Below, one piece after another: positions 8,447 to 18,474 of a DNA stretch of 64,000 bases (within the stretch, counting starts at the first letter, position 1; the number at the start of each line of letters is the position of its first letter). Under the pieces are notes generated by a model. That model did not search any database. It saw nothing but the letters and a program-made list of their open reading frames with translations, and was not told where the DNA came from. Origin of the DNA: VRUE01 sp963708115 (lineage in GTDB: Bacteria > Actinomycetota > Thermoleophilia > Solirubrobacterales > 70-9); the NCBI GenBank assembly GCA_963708115.1, contig CAVPRX010000001.1:868001-932000 (forward strand), written 5' to 3'. The position numbers and the translations under genes were made by a program.

Positions 8447-8895
8447 TTCGGTACCTCGGCCTGAATCGGCGGCTCGGGCTCGCCTTCCAGCGTGCTCCTG
8501 ATCTGCTTGGCCTCCTCGATCGCCTGCTCAGGCAACGGCGGGGCACCCGCCTGGACCGAGCGGTAGGCGAAGAGACCGGCGAGACCGGCGATCAGTAGGA
8601 ACATCGCCGCCTCGATGAAGAAACCGGGCCAGGTCTTGCCGTCGAAAAGCTCTTCGTTAAGCAGCCATGCCACCCCCTCCATGATCAGGATCAGGGCGAG
8701 GAAGGCGAAGGTGCCGGCGGCGATGCCGACAACCGAGCCGCGCAGGATCTTGCCGACTTTCTCGCCGACCTCGGTCTTGGCGAGCTCGATCTCCTCGCGG
8801 ACCAGCGAGGAGGCTCGTTCGGAGACGTCGAAGACGAGCTCGGCTACCGAGCGGTCCTCGGGATCCTGCGGCGGGGTCGCGGTGGGGTCGGCCAC
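8443..8895 (-). CDS. holin superfamily III (phage_holin_3_6-like) membrane protein
   Basis: A 150-aa protein with an N-terminal amphipathic helix (VAELVFDVSERASSLVREEIELAKTE, in parts), two adjacent membrane segments (VVGIAAGTFAFLALILIMEG and FFIEAAMFLLIAGLAGLFAY), and an acidic tail. This is the pattern of the actinobacterial 'putative holin-X' family. Despite the name it is a chromosomal envelope protein and there are no phage genes around it. Starts with GTG, 9 bp after the upstream small gene, and overlaps the DUF3618 gene by 4 nt: a three-gene operon. Confidence 0.8.
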   Translation of the reverse strand: MADPTATPPQDPEDRSVAELVFDVSERASSLVREEIELAKTEVGEKVGKILRGSVVGIAAGTFAFLALILIMEGVAWLLNEELFDGKTWPGFFIEAAMFLLIAGLAGLFAYRSVQAGAPPLPEQAIEEAKQIRSTLEGEPEPPIQAEVPK

Positions 8896-8904
8896 TTTGA
8901 CCGG

Positions 8905-9039
8905 CTACTCCGGCGGATCCTCTTCGAAGACGCGCTTCCAGACGATCGCGGCAAGTCTGGCCGCGGCGATGCTGGCGAGTGCGCTGCTCGCGGCAAGCAG
9001 GCCGCTCCAGGCGAGGCGTTTGACGATCTCGTTGTCCAT
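8905..9039 (-). CDS. 44-aa membrane microprotein (DUF4235-like)
   Basis: A small gene at the head of the holin-X/DUF3618 operon. The product is 44 aa: MDNEIVKRLAWSGLLAASSA, then an alanine-rich membrane helix (SIAAARLAAIVWKRVF) and the ending EEDPPE. The 'AxRLAxxxWKxxFxEDPP' end resembles DUF4235 proteins that accompany this operon in other actinobacteria. ATG at 9039 and TAG at 8907-8905; 9 bp to the next gene. Support comes from its position, hydrophobic profile and the family-like ending; the DUF assignment is inference. Confidence 0.65.
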   Translation of the reverse strand: MDNEIVKRLAWSGLLAASSALASIAAARLAAIVWKRVFEEDPPE

Positions 9040-9054
9040 CGCTCCCGACCTTAC

Positions 9055-9663
9055 CTATCGAGGCTCGAGCCCGTCGCAGATCGTCGCGGTGACAAGAGAC
9101 TTTGCCTGCGCGAAGTCATTGTCGGTGGCGGGGATCAGCTCGAAGATCCAGCCGGAGAGCTGCTGCTCGATCGCGCCGTAGAAGGACATCGAGGCGAAGG
9201 TCGGGTCGATGTCGCGTCGGAAGGCGCCGACCTGCTGACCGTCGGCGACGATCTTGGCGATCGAGTCGTAGGCGCGGCGGATCTCCGGAAGGTGGGTGCG
9301 GCCAAATGAGTTGGCGGCGCGGGTGACCTCGACGATGATCACCTTCATCAACTCGGGGTCGTGGCGGTAGGAGTCGACGATGAATCCGGCGACGGCCTCG
9401 AGCTTGGCCCGCGGGGTGGCTTCGCTGCTGTCGGCCTCTTCGATCGCGGTCAGGAGCAGCGACCAGCGCTCACTGAAGAGCTCGTTGAGAACCTCGTCCT
9501 TCGACTTGAAGTAGTGGTAGACGAGGCCGTATGCGACCCCCGCCTCGTCGGCGATGTCGGCGACGCGGGTCGAGTGGAAGCCTTGGCGGGCGAAGACGCG
9601 GACCGCCGCGTCGAGGATCTGACGGCGCTTGTCGATGGCCGGGGCGGCTTTGGAGCTGGCCAT
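9055..9663 (-). CDS. TetR/AcrR-family transcriptional regulator
   Basis: A 202-aa regulator. Residues 11-57 form the TetR HTH (RRQILDAAVRVFARQGFHST, then VADIADEAGVAYGLVYHYFKSKDEVL). The ligand-binding part resembles FadR/PsrA-type acyl-CoA-responsive regulators, but the effector is not deducible. Its ATG overlaps the TGA of the upstream nitrilase gene (TGATG), so both are co-transcribed. A 14-bp palindrome at 10521-10534 in the promoter of this operon is the likely operator. Confidence 0.9.
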   Translation of the reverse strand: MASSKAAPAIDKRRQILDAAVRVFARQGFHSTRVADIADEAGVAYGLVYHYFKSKDEVLNELFSERWSLLLTAIEEADSSEATPRAKLEAVAGFIVDSYRHDPELMKVIIVEVTRAANSFGRTHLPEIRRAYDSIAKIVADGQQVGAFRRDIDPTFASMSFYGAIEQQLSGWIFELIPATDNDFAQAKSLVTATICDGLEPR

Positions 9664-10499
9664 CAGGCGTGCGCCTCCAACAGCTGCGGCCACCGGTAGG
9701 ACTCGGGGCGGCGGTTGGCGAGCGAGGGCAACTGCTCCCTGGTCCGCTCCTGGGCGGCGAGGTCGAGCTCTGCGACCACGAAGCACTCCTCGCCGGGGGC
9801 GGTGGCGAGCATCGTGCCCCAGGGGTCGACGATCGCCGAGTGCCCGTAAGAGCTGTAGTGGGGGGGCGCCTCGCCAACCTGGTTGGGGGCGATGAGGAAA
9901 ACCTGGTTCTCGATCGCGCGGGCGCGCAGCAGCACCTCCCAGTGATCGCGGCCGGTGGCGGCGGTGAAGGCCGAGGGAACCGCGATCAGACGCACACCGC
10001 GCACGGCGAGGATCCGGTACAGCTCGGGGAAGCGCAGGTCGTAACAGACGGTGAGACCGAGCTCCAGGCCGTCGAGCGCCGCCGAGACGATCTCCTCGCC
10101 GGCCTGCTCGTGCTCGGACTCGCGGTAGGCGACACCGCCGGCCTCGACGTCGAACATGTGGATCTTGCGGTAGACAGCGAGGTCTTCGCCGGCAGACCCG
10201 ATCAGAACCGAGGTGTTGAAGGCCTTCTCGCCCTGGTCGGCGCCGCGCTCGGCGATGCTGCCGGCGAGCAGATGGATTCCCAGCTCGCGGGCCCACGAGC
10301 GGGCCGCGGCGAGGCTGGGCCCGTCGAGGGCCTCAGCGCCGGCTGCCATCTCCTCGCCCGAGGCGAGCAGGTTCCACTTCTCCGGCAGCGCGACCAGCTC
10401 GGCACCGTCGGCGGCGGCCCCGTGCACCAAGCGCTCGGCGGCGGCCAGGTTCCGCGCCTTGTCGCCGTTCGAGTTGAGTTGCACCGCCGCTACGCGCAC
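9663..10499 (-). CDS. carbon-nitrogen hydrolase (nitrilase superfamily)
   Basis: A 278-aa amidase of the Nit1/Nit2-like branch. The catalytic triad is visible: Glu in VALPEKWNL, Lys in VYRKIHMFD, Cys in TVCYDLRFPELYR. RKIHMFD and CYDLRFPE resemble omega-amidase/deaminated-glutathione amidase types, but the substrate is not certain. The GTG at 10499 is preceded by AGAGGAAG and starts directly with VRVAAVQLN, the usual N-terminus; a longer frame to 10535 would cross the operator. First gene of the nitrilase-tetR operon. Confidence 0.88.
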   Translation of the reverse strand: MRVAAVQLNSNGDKARNLAAAERLVHGAAADGAELVALPEKWNLLASGEEMAAGAEALDGPSLAAARSWARELGIHLLAGSIAERGADQGEKAFNTSVLIGSAGEDLAVYRKIHMFDVEAGGVAYRESEHEQAGEEIVSAALDGLELGLTVCYDLRFPELYRILAVRGVRLIAVPSAFTAATGRDHWEVLLRARAIENQVFLIAPNQVGEAPPHYSSYGHSAIVDPWGTMLATAPGEECFVVAELDLAAQERTREQLPSLANRRPESYRWPQLLEAHA

Positions 10500-10520
10500 T
10501 TCGCTTCCTCTCTCACTGGC

Positions 10521-10534
10521 TGACTGACCAGTCA
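10521..10534. promoter_or_regulatory. palindromic TetR-type operator
   Basis: TGACTGACCAGTCA: 6-bp perfect inverted arms (TGACTG/CAGTCA) around AC. TetR/AcrR operators commonly have this form (…CTGACCAG…). It lies 22 bp before the nitrilase GTG and about 55 bp before the divergent cyclase start, so the TetR protein encoded in the nitrilase operon could control both directions. Confidence 0.6.
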
Positions 10535-10588
10535 ATCGGTTTGCGTGCGGCCAGTATAGGTGTCTTCGGGGCGTACGATTGGGACTCT

Positions 10589-13500
10589 GTGAGCAGTACT
10601 GATCGCATCGAGGCCGACGGTGAGCGCAAGCAGGTCACCGTGCTCTTCGCCGACGTCAAGGGTTCGATGGACCTGGCGGAGCAGCACGACCCCGAGCAGT
10701 GGCACACGATCATGCAGGGCTTCTTTTCGATCCTCTCCGACGAGGTGCACCGCTTCGAGGGCACCGTTGACAAATTCACCGGCGACGGGATCATGGCCAT
10801 CTTCGGCGCCCCGGTGGCACACGAGGATCACGCCCGGCGCGCCTGCTTCGCGGCGCTGCGGATGCTCGACGACATCGCCGAGTACGCCGCCGAGCTGCGC
10901 CGCAAGCACGAGCTCAACTTCTCCGCCCGGATCGGGATCAACTCGGGCGAGGTGATCGCCGGCGACATCGGCCTCGGCGCCGACGGTGGCTACACCGCCG
11001 TCGGCCACACCGTCGGCCTCGCCCAGCGGATGGAGGCGCTGGCCGAGCCCGGCAGGGCGTATCTGACCGAGGCGGCGGCGGATCTTGCCCGCGGCTTCTT
11101 CGAGCTGGAGGATCTGGGCGAGTTCGAGATCAAGGGGGCGAGCCGACCGATGCAGGTCTTCGAGCTTTCCGGAGTCGGCACAGCGCGCTCGCGCCTCGAC
11201 CTCTCACGCGAGCGCGGCTTCTCCCGCTTCGTCGGCCGCGACGAGGAGATGGCTGTGCTCGAGGCGGGGCTGGAGCGGGCCCGCGATGGTGAGGGCGCCG
11301 TTGTCGGCATCGTCGCCGAGCCGGGCATCGGCAAGAGCCGCCTCTGCCACGAGTTCGTCGCGCGGGCGCACGCCGATGGGGTCGAGGTCTTCGAGGCGCA
11401 GGCGCAGGCCCACGGCCGAGAGATCCCCTTCATGCCGGTGCTCCAGATGCTGCGCGCCTACTTCGGCATCGCCGATGGCGACGATGAGCGGACCGTGCGC
11501 GAGAAGGTCGCGGGGCGGGCGCTGCTGCTCGACCCCGAGTTCGCCCCGGAGCTGCCGGTCCTCTTCGATTTCCTCGGCGTCCCCGACGCCGCCCGCCCCG
11601 CCCCTCAGCTCAGCGCCGAGGCGCGTCAGCGGGCGCTGCGCGGGATCGTCTGTCGGCTGGTCCGCGCCCCCAACCGGCGCGAGCCGGTCGTCTGCGTGAT
11701 CGAGGACCTGCACTGGATCGACGAGGGCAGCGCGGCGATGCTCGGCGACCTGTTCGACGCCGTTGAGGGCACGCCGACCCTCGTCGTCGTCAACTTTCGT
11801 CCCGAGTACGAGCGCCCCTGGGCCGGGCCGCCCGACTACCGCGAGATCGCCCTGGAGCCACTCGGGACGGCGGACACGGTGGAGCTGCTGCGCGACCTGG
11901 CGGGCGAGGACCCCTCGCTGGACGGGCTCGCCGAGCTGATCCACGAGCGCACCGCCGGGAACCCGTTCTTCATCGAGGAGATCGTCCGCGAGCTGGCCGA
12001 GTCGGGCAATCTCGAGGGCGAGCGCGGCGCGTACCGACTGGCCCGGCCGGTGGAGGACAGCGGCGTGCCGACCAGCGTGCAGACGATCCTGGCGGCGCGG
12101 ATCGATCGCCTCGGACCGGAGGCGAAGCTGTTGCTGCAGGAGGCCGCGGTGGCGGGCAAGGAGATCGGCGAGCGGGCGCTTGCGCTCGTCTCCGGCCGCA
12201 GCGCGGAGGAATGCGAGGGACCGCTGAGCGAGCTGATTGGCGCCGGCTTCATATACGAGGCCGAGGTCTACCCGGAACGCGTGCTCGCCTTCCGACACCC
12301 ACTTACGCGCGAGGTCGCCTATGGCTCACAGCTGAGCGAGCAGCGGGCCGCGACGCACGCCGCGGTGGCGCTGGCGACGGCCGAGCTCAACCCGGACCGC
12401 GCCGACGAGCTGGCGGCGCTGATCGCCAGCCACATGCAGGCCGGTGGAGAGATCCTGGAAGCGGCGCGCTGGTCGGCCAGGGCTGCCTACTGGACGGGAC
12501 ACAGCCAGCCCCACGACGCGATGCGCCTCTGGCACGACGTGATGGAGCTGGTCGAGGAGCTCGACGAAACCGAGGAGACCGCCGCCTTCGCTGTTGCATC
12601 GCGCCTCCAGCAGCTCGACTACGCATGGCGGATCGGCATGGATCGCGAGCAGGCCGCGGAGCTCGAGCGCGAGGCGGAGGAGATCGCGACGCGGATCGGC
12701 GATCTGCGCTCGCTGGCGCTGCTGAGGATGTTGCTCTCGGCCCGTCCCGGGCTCGAACAGACGACCTCGGAGTGGATCGAGGGCGCGGCGGAGGCCACTC
12801 GCTTGGCCGACGAGTCGGAGGATCTCCACCTGCGCATCGCGATTCGCGCCGCCGGCGCGTACGCCTTCCTCTGCGCGGCGGACTTCGAGCGGCTCGACGG
12901 CGCCGCGGACGAGGTGATCGAGCTCGCCGGCGGCGACAACACGGCCGGGGCCGGCATCGTCGTCGGCTGCCCGGTTGCCTGGGCCTATGGCGCCAAGGCT
13001 CTCGCCGCCCGGGAGCGCAAGGAAGAGGAGCGATGCGCCCAGCTCATCGACCGGAGCCTGCGGATAGCCGAGGAAGTCGGCGACCTCGAGACCGCCAGCT
13101 GGACTCGCGGGACCCAGGGAATGCTGCTCTCGATGCGGGGGGAACTGGCCGCCGGGGTGGCGGTCGGCCGGCGCAACTGCGAGCTGACCGAGCGCCTCGG
13201 CGACGTCTTCTCCCTCTGCCTCGCCCTGGGAAGCCTCGGCGCCAGCCAGCTGGCCGCCGAGGACCATGCGGGGGCGCTGGAGACCTTCGAAAAGTCCGAG
13301 CGCGTCTACCGCGAGGCGATGGGCGACGCCAGCGACGAGCTCGAGGCCTGGCGGGCCGGCGTCCGCGCCGAAGCCCTGCGCGGCCTGGGAAGGCTGGAGG
13401 AGGCGATCGAGCTCGCCGAGCGGTCGGTCGAGGTGGCGGCCCGGCGCGAGCTGCTCTGGTCGCTGCCCCTCTCTTACTTGGCCCTCGCCCGAGTGCTCGC

Positions 13501-13639
13501 CGATGCGGACCGTCCGGGAGCCGTGGAGGCACTCGATAAAGGCGCGGAGGTCGCCCGCGGCACCGGCGCCCGCGTCAGCCTCGACTCGATCGAAGAGGCC
13601 CGCGGTCAGATCGTCGCCGGCGCCGGCCGATCGCAGTAA
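10589..13639 (+). CDS. class III adenylate cyclase fused to AAA ATPase and TPR
   Basis: A 1016-aa signalling protein. Residues about 10-190 are a class III cyclase catalytic domain: VTVLFADVKGS (metal Asp), DKFTGDGIMAIFGAP (second metal Asp and transition-state region), RIGINSGEVIAGDIG. An AAA_16/STAND-type ATPase follows, with Walker A (EPGIGKSRL, about 241-249) and Walker B (VCVIEDLHWID, about 369-379). The remainder is a helical TPR-like array. The class makes cAMP, probably under control of the ATPase/TPR sensor. The GTG at 10589 has TACGAT about 11 nt upstream, suggesting a leaderless mRNA; a GTG at 10541 is the alternative. Confidence 0.85.
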   Translation: MSSTDRIEADGERKQVTVLFADVKGSMDLAEQHDPEQWHTIMQGFFSILSDEVHRFEGTVDKFTGDGIMAIFGAPVAHEDHARRACFAALRMLDDIAEYAAELRRKHELNFSARIGINSGEVIAGDIGLGADGGYTAVGHTVGLAQRMEALAEPGRAYLTEAAADLARGFFELEDLGEFEIKGASRPMQVFELSGVGTARSRLDLSRERGFSRFVGRDEEMAVLEAGLERARDGEGAVVGIVAEPGIGKSRLCHEFVARAHADGVEVFEAQAQAHGREIPFMPVLQMLRAYFGIADGDDERTVREKVAGRALLLDPEFAPELPVLFDFLGVPDAARPAPQLSAEARQRALRGIVCRLVRAPNRREPVVCVIEDLHWIDEGSAAMLGDLFDAVEGTPTLVVVNFRPEYERPWAGPPDYREIALEPLGTADTVELLRDLAGEDPSLDGLAELIHERTAGNPFFIEEIVRELAESGNLEGERGAYRLARPVEDSGVPTSVQTILAARIDRLGPEAKLLLQEAAVAGKEIGERALALVSGRSAEECEGPLSELIGAGFIYEAEVYPERVLAFRHPLTREVAYGSQLSEQRAATHAAVALATAELNPDRADELAALIASHMQAGGEILEAARWSARAAYWTGHSQPHDAMRLWHDVMELVEELDETEETAAFAVASRLQQLDYAWRIGMDREQAAELEREAEEIATRIGDLRSLALLRMLLSARPGLEQTTSEWIEGAAEATRLADESEDLHLRIAIRAAGAYAFLCAADFERLDGAADEVIELAGGDNTAGAGIVVGCPVAWAYGAKALAARERKEEERCAQLIDRSLRIAEEVGDLETASWTRGTQGMLLSMRGELAAGVAVGRRNCELTERLGDVFSLCLALGSLGASQLAAEDHAGALETFEKSERVYREAMGDASDELEAWRAGVRAEALRGLGRLEEAIELAERSVEVAARRELLWSLPLSYLALARVLADADRPGAVEALDKGAEVARGTGARVSLDSIEEARGQIVAGAGRSQ

Positions 13640-13684
13640 CGAGGTCTACGTTCTGCCCCCATGAGGGGCTCAACGTAGACCTCG
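13640..13684. terminator. bidirectional nested hairpin between convergent genes
   Basis: Outer arms CGAGGTCTACGTT (13640-13652) and AACGTAGACCTCG (13672-13684) are perfect 13-bp inverted repeats. Inside them GCCCC (13655-13659) pairs with GGGGC (13665-13669). The structure fills the whole gap between the cyclase stop and the SDR stop, so it can terminate both transcripts. There is no T-run. Confidence 0.7.
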
Positions 13685-13685
13685 T

Positions 13686-14528
13686 CTACATGCCCGTTGC
13701 GCGGGCGACCAGCCAGTCGATCAGGCGGTCGGGGAGGACGCGGGCCGCGAACGCCTGGCCGCGGGCGTCCACGCCGACGAGATAGCGGGCGCGCGGGCGC
13801 TGGGCGCTCAGCGCGTGCTCGATCTTCACCGCGACCCGCTCGGGGGGGATGCCCCGCTCCCCGGTCTTCCTCGCCACCTCGCGGAAGGCGTCCGCCGCCT
13901 TCCCGTAAAGCTCCGCGTGCCCATCGCCGACACGCTCGGCGAGCGCGTCGACTTCGGCGTCGCCGCGCTCCCAGATCGGGGTTGCGATTGAGCCCGGCTC
14001 GATGACGGCGACCTTGATCCCCCAGGGCCGCAGCTCGCGGCGGAAGACGTCGCCGACGGCCTCGAGGCCGAACTTGGCGGCGTGGTAGGCGCCGAACATC
14101 GGGAAGGCCATCAGTCCCCCGATCGAGGTGATGAAGACGATGCGGCCACGGGCCGTGCGGATCGCCGGCAGCATCGCCTGCGTCACCGCCACGTGGGCGG
14201 TCAGGTTGACCTCGATCTGGCGGCGGAAGTCGTCGACCGGCAAGGTCTCCAACGGCCCCGGCACGGCGATGCCCGCGTTGTTGACGAGGCCATCGAGACC
14301 CGCCTTCCCCACCTCGGCGCCGATCCGCTCGGCCGCCGCCGCGATCTGGCCGGCGTCGGTCACATCGAGCATCAATGGCACCAGCCGCTCCGAGCCGGCC
14401 TCGCGCAAAGACTCGGCGTCGACCTCCTTGCGAACCCCCGCGAAGACCCGCCAGCCCGCCGCGTCCAGGTGCAAGGCGGTCGCCCGTCCGATGCCCGTCG
14501 AAGCCCCCGTGATCAGAACCGACTTCAC
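13686..14528 (-). CDS. short-chain dehydrogenase/reductase
   Basis: A 280-aa classical SDR: TGASTGIGRATAL cofactor motif, LVNNAGIAVPG, catalytic Ser in FITSIGG and YHAAK (Tyr-x-x-x-Lys). The C-terminal extension after 190 is typical of SDRs acting on larger lipophilic substrates. The R in 'VRKEV' after beta2 suggests NADP(H). Substrate not known. Convergent with the cyclase gene; divergent from an epimerase gene, with an inverted repeat in the shared promoter region. Confidence 0.88.
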   Translation of the reverse strand: MKSVLITGASTGIGRATALHLDAAGWRVFAGVRKEVDAESLREAGSERLVPLMLDVTDAGQIAAAAERIGAEVGKAGLDGLVNNAGIAVPGPLETLPVDDFRRQIEVNLTAHVAVTQAMLPAIRTARGRIVFITSIGGLMAFPMFGAYHAAKFGLEAVGDVFRRELRPWGIKVAVIEPGSIATPIWERGDAEVDALAERVGDGHAELYGKAADAFREVARKTGERGIPPERVAVKIEHALSAQRPRARYLVGVDARGQAFAARVLPDRLIDWLVARATGM

Positions 14529-14542
14529 GGGCGCAGCCTAGT

Positions 14543-14581
14543 GGTCGAGGTTTGAATCGCATAGCGGTCGAAACCTCGACC
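14543..14581. promoter_or_regulatory. inverted repeat in divergent promoter region
   Basis: GGTCGAGGTTT (14543-14553) and AAACCTCGACC (14571-14581) are perfect 11-bp arms, 17 nt apart. A third half-site-like CGAGGTT occurs at 14590-14596. It lies between the divergent SDR and epimerase starts, so it may be a shared operator rather than a terminator. Confidence 0.45.
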
Positions 14582-14622
14582 GCAGGCGTTCGAGGTTCGC
14601 CTGGCGCGACTACCATCGCCCA

Positions 14623-15597
14623 ATGAGCAATATGGCTTTCGTAACCGGGGGGTCAGGGTTCATCGGGGGGCGGCTTATCGAGCGTCTGATTGGCGAAGGA
14701 CGCCCAGTGCGAGCGCTTGCTCGCTCCGACACCGCAGCTCAGCGCGTCGCCGCGCTCGGAGCGGAACCGGTTCGCGGCGATATCGGCGATCCGGCCTCGC
14801 TTGCCGATGCGGCGGCCAGCGCCGAGGTCGCCTTTCACCTCGCCGCTCACCTTGGCGAGTGGGGACCCTGGGCGGACTTCGAACGCGGCAACGTCGAGGG
14901 GACGCGCAACGTGCTCGCCGCCTGCGCCGAGGCGGGCGTGCGGCGCTTCGTCCACTGCGGCACCGAGGCGGCGCTGATGGCCGGCCAGCCGCTGGTCCAG
15001 GTCGACGAGACGGCGCCGCTGCGACCGGACTCGCGGGCGCCCTACCCGGCGACCAAGGCGCGGGCCGAGCAAGCGGTGCGGGACGCGAACCGAGAGGGCT
15101 TCGAGACGGTCGTCGTGCGACCCCGCTTCGTCTGGGGCAAGGGCGACACGACGCTGCTGCCGGGGATGGTCGCGACGGTCGAGGCGGGCAAATGGGCCTG
15201 GGTCGGCGGCGGCGGCAACGTCACCGACACGGCCCACGTCGACAACGTCGTCGAGGGGATGGTGCTGGCAGCCGAGAAAGGTCGACCCGGCGAGGCCTAC
15301 TTCGTCACCGACGGCGAACGGGTCACCTTCCGCGAGTTCGTCACCGCGATGCTGGAGACCCAGGGGGTCGAGGCGCCGGACCGCAATCTCCCAGGCTGGG
15401 CCGCCGCGCCGATGGCTCGCATTTGCGAGGCGGCCTGGAAGTTCCTACCGCTCAAAGGCGACCCGCCGATGACCGCCTTCCGCTCCTGGTTGCTGACCCA
15501 GGAGTGCACGATCGATATCTCCAAGGCCCGCGCCGAGCTCGGCTACAACCCGATCGTCACCCACGAGCAGGGCCTGGCAGAGCTGGCCACCGCCTAG
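14623..15597 (+). CDS. NAD-dependent epimerase/3-beta-HSD-like dehydrogenase
   Basis: A 324-aa extended SDR. FVTGGSGFIGGRLIERL is the NAD motif (TGGxGFxG), FHLAAHLGEWGPW follows beta4, and YPATKARAEQAV contains the catalytic Tyr and Lys. VVVRPRFVWGKGDTTLLP and DTAHVDNVVEGM match the 3-beta-hydroxysteroid dehydrogenase/isomerase and related families in actinobacteria. The physiological substrate (sterol, polyketide or sugar) cannot be set from sequence. ATG at 14623. Confidence 0.8.
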   Translation: MSNMAFVTGGSGFIGGRLIERLIGEGRPVRALARSDTAAQRVAALGAEPVRGDIGDPASLADAAASAEVAFHLAAHLGEWGPWADFERGNVEGTRNVLAACAEAGVRRFVHCGTEAALMAGQPLVQVDETAPLRPDSRAPYPATKARAEQAVRDANREGFETVVVRPRFVWGKGDTTLLPGMVATVEAGKWAWVGGGGNVTDTAHVDNVVEGMVLAAEKGRPGEAYFVTDGERVTFREFVTAMLETQGVEAPDRNLPGWAAAPMARICEAAWKFLPLKGDPPMTAFRSWLLTQECTIDISKARAELGYNPIVTHEQGLAELATA

Positions 15598-15600
15598 CCG

Positions 15601-15650
15601 GACGTGCCGGTGCGTAGAGGTCCATATGGACCTCTACGCACCGGCACGTC
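15601..15650. terminator. 50-bp perfect palindrome between convergent genes
   Basis: Each half is 25 nt (left half begins GACGTGCCGG and ends GGTCCAT) and the right half is its exact reverse complement with no loop bases. It starts 3 bp after the epimerase stop and runs into the stop codon of the merR-like gene. Either transcript would fold into a near-continuous GC-rich hairpin, so it likely serves as a two-way terminator; a cruciform or protein site is also possible. Confidence 0.75.
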
Positions 15651-16349
15651 AGCCGCGGCTGGCGCGGTGGCGCTCCAGCTCGGCGACGAGCAGCTTGGTG
15701 TGGAGGGCGGCGATCAGGTCCTGGAGGGGCTGGGAGCCGGATTCGAGCATCTCGACGACGCGCTCGGGCGAGACCTCGCCGGCGAGGCGGTCCATGACCA
15801 TCTCGACCTCCTGGCTGACCAGCTCTTCGAGCGCCTTCTTGTAGCGCAGGGTGTCGTAGACGGTGAAGCCGATCTGCTCGTCGTAGCCGCCGGCGCGGAA
15901 GCGGCCGATCGCCTCGATGATCTTGATGTCCGAGGGCGAGTAGCCGCGGCTGTTGGGGCTGAGCACCTCGATCTCCTCGAGCCGGTCGAGGACGTCCTTG
16001 GGGACGCCGTAGCGCTCGCGCACCTCGGCGGCACTGGTGCGAGTGCGCTCGCCGCCCAGTGCCCGCTCGAGTATGCGGTCCTCGAGCTCGACCATGGCGC
16101 GGGCCCGCTCGGGGTCTTCGTCGAGCACCGACTTGATCGCCTTCAGCGGCATGAAGCGCTCCTCCTGCAGCTGCTTGATCAGCTTGATCCGGTCGACGAA
16201 CTCGGGCGAGTAGTAGGCCATGTTGCGGCTCGTCTTGACCGGTTCGGGCAGCAGGCCCTCGCGCAGGTAGTGCTTGATCGTCGGCACCGGCACGCCGGAG
16301 GCCTCGGCCAGCTCGCCGATCTTGAGCAGCGTCTTCTCGGCGCTGGCGC

Positions 16350-16353
<4 letters not shown>
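15649..16353 (-). CDS. MerR-family transcriptional regulator
   Basis: A 234-aa regulator with a MerR N-terminal wing-HTH (LKIGELAEASGVPVPTIKHYLREGLLPEP, in parts, then RNMAYYSPEFVDRIKLIKQLQ). The C-terminal half has a second MerR-like or helical segment (SPSDIKIIEAIGRFRAGGY) and no cysteine pattern for metals, so the effector is probably organic. Its ATG overlaps the stop of the CaiB/BaiF gene by 4 nt, so it likely belongs to the same operon. Confidence 0.85.
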
Positions 16354-17565
<1,212 letters not shown>

Positions 17566-17585
<20 letters not shown>

Positions 17586-18462
17586 GCTTGGGAACCCCCA
17601 AAAGCTCGCGAGCCTCGGCGACGGAGGCGGCGCGACGGCCGACGTCCTCGGCCATCTGGCGCGCCTTGGCGATCAGCTCGCCGTTCGACTTCGCCATCTC
17701 GCCATTCGGCAGATAGAGGTTGTCCTCGACCCCGGCACGGACGTTTCCGCCCAGCACCAGCGACGCGCCGAGCAGCTTCCACTGGTCACGGGAGATGCCG
17801 ATCACCTGCCACTGGTTCTCGCCCCCGGCGCCGCCGGGAATCTGGTCGGCCATGAAGCCGACGTTGCGCGGCGTCGGGCGGATGCCGCCGTTGACCCCCA
17901 TCACGAGGGAGATCTGCAGCGGGGTCCGCTCTAGCAGGCCCATGTCGATCAACGGGTCGAGGTTGGCGACATGCCCCGCGTCGAAGCACTCATGCTCGGG
18001 CTTGATCCCGAGGTCGCGCATCGTGGTGAGGAACTCGATGATCGTGTCGAAGCTGTTCTCGAAGACCGCCTTGAAGACGAAGTCCTTGCGCCGCGAGGAG
18101 TACTTGGCGTAGTTCATCGAGCTCATGTTCAGCGCCGCCACATCGGGCTTGCACTCGCGCAGGTACTCGATCCGCTTCTCGATCGGAATCCCGATAGCCC
18201 CGGTCGAGTAGTTGACGATCACGTCGCCGACCTCGGCCAGGATCGCCTCGGTGATCGCCTTGAAGTCCTCGACCTCGTAGGAGGGCGTGCCGTCCGGTTT
18301 ACGGGCGTGGATGTGAATTTGCGAGGCGCCCTCGTCCACGGCGCGGCGGGCCTCCGCCGCGTACTCCTCCGGCGTGTAGGGGATCGCCGGGCACTGGTCG
18401 CGGTTGGCGATCACACCCGAGATCGAGCAGCTGATGACTACTGGATCATCAAACGAACTCAT
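17566..18462 (-). CDS. BKACE family beta-keto acid cleavage enzyme (DUF849)
   Basis: A 298-aa TIM-barrel enzyme of the 3-keto-5-aminohexanoate cleavage family, which condenses a beta-keto acid with acetyl-CoA and releases acetoacetate plus a new acyl-CoA. Zinc-binding HIHAR (HxH), the GAIGIP region, CFDAGHV and the GGNVRAGVEDNLYLPNGE end are visible. ATG at 18462 is preceded by GGGAGG with ideal spacing; an upstream frame to 18489 is not needed. The 135-nt leader holds the repeated structured element described separately. Confidence 0.87.
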
Positions 18463-18474
18463 TGCAACCTCCCA

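Noticed and set aside
8443..8895. Phage lysis gene
   Set aside because: The holin-X family gene is in a chromosomal operon with DUF3618 and a DUF4235-like gene and no phage neighbours.
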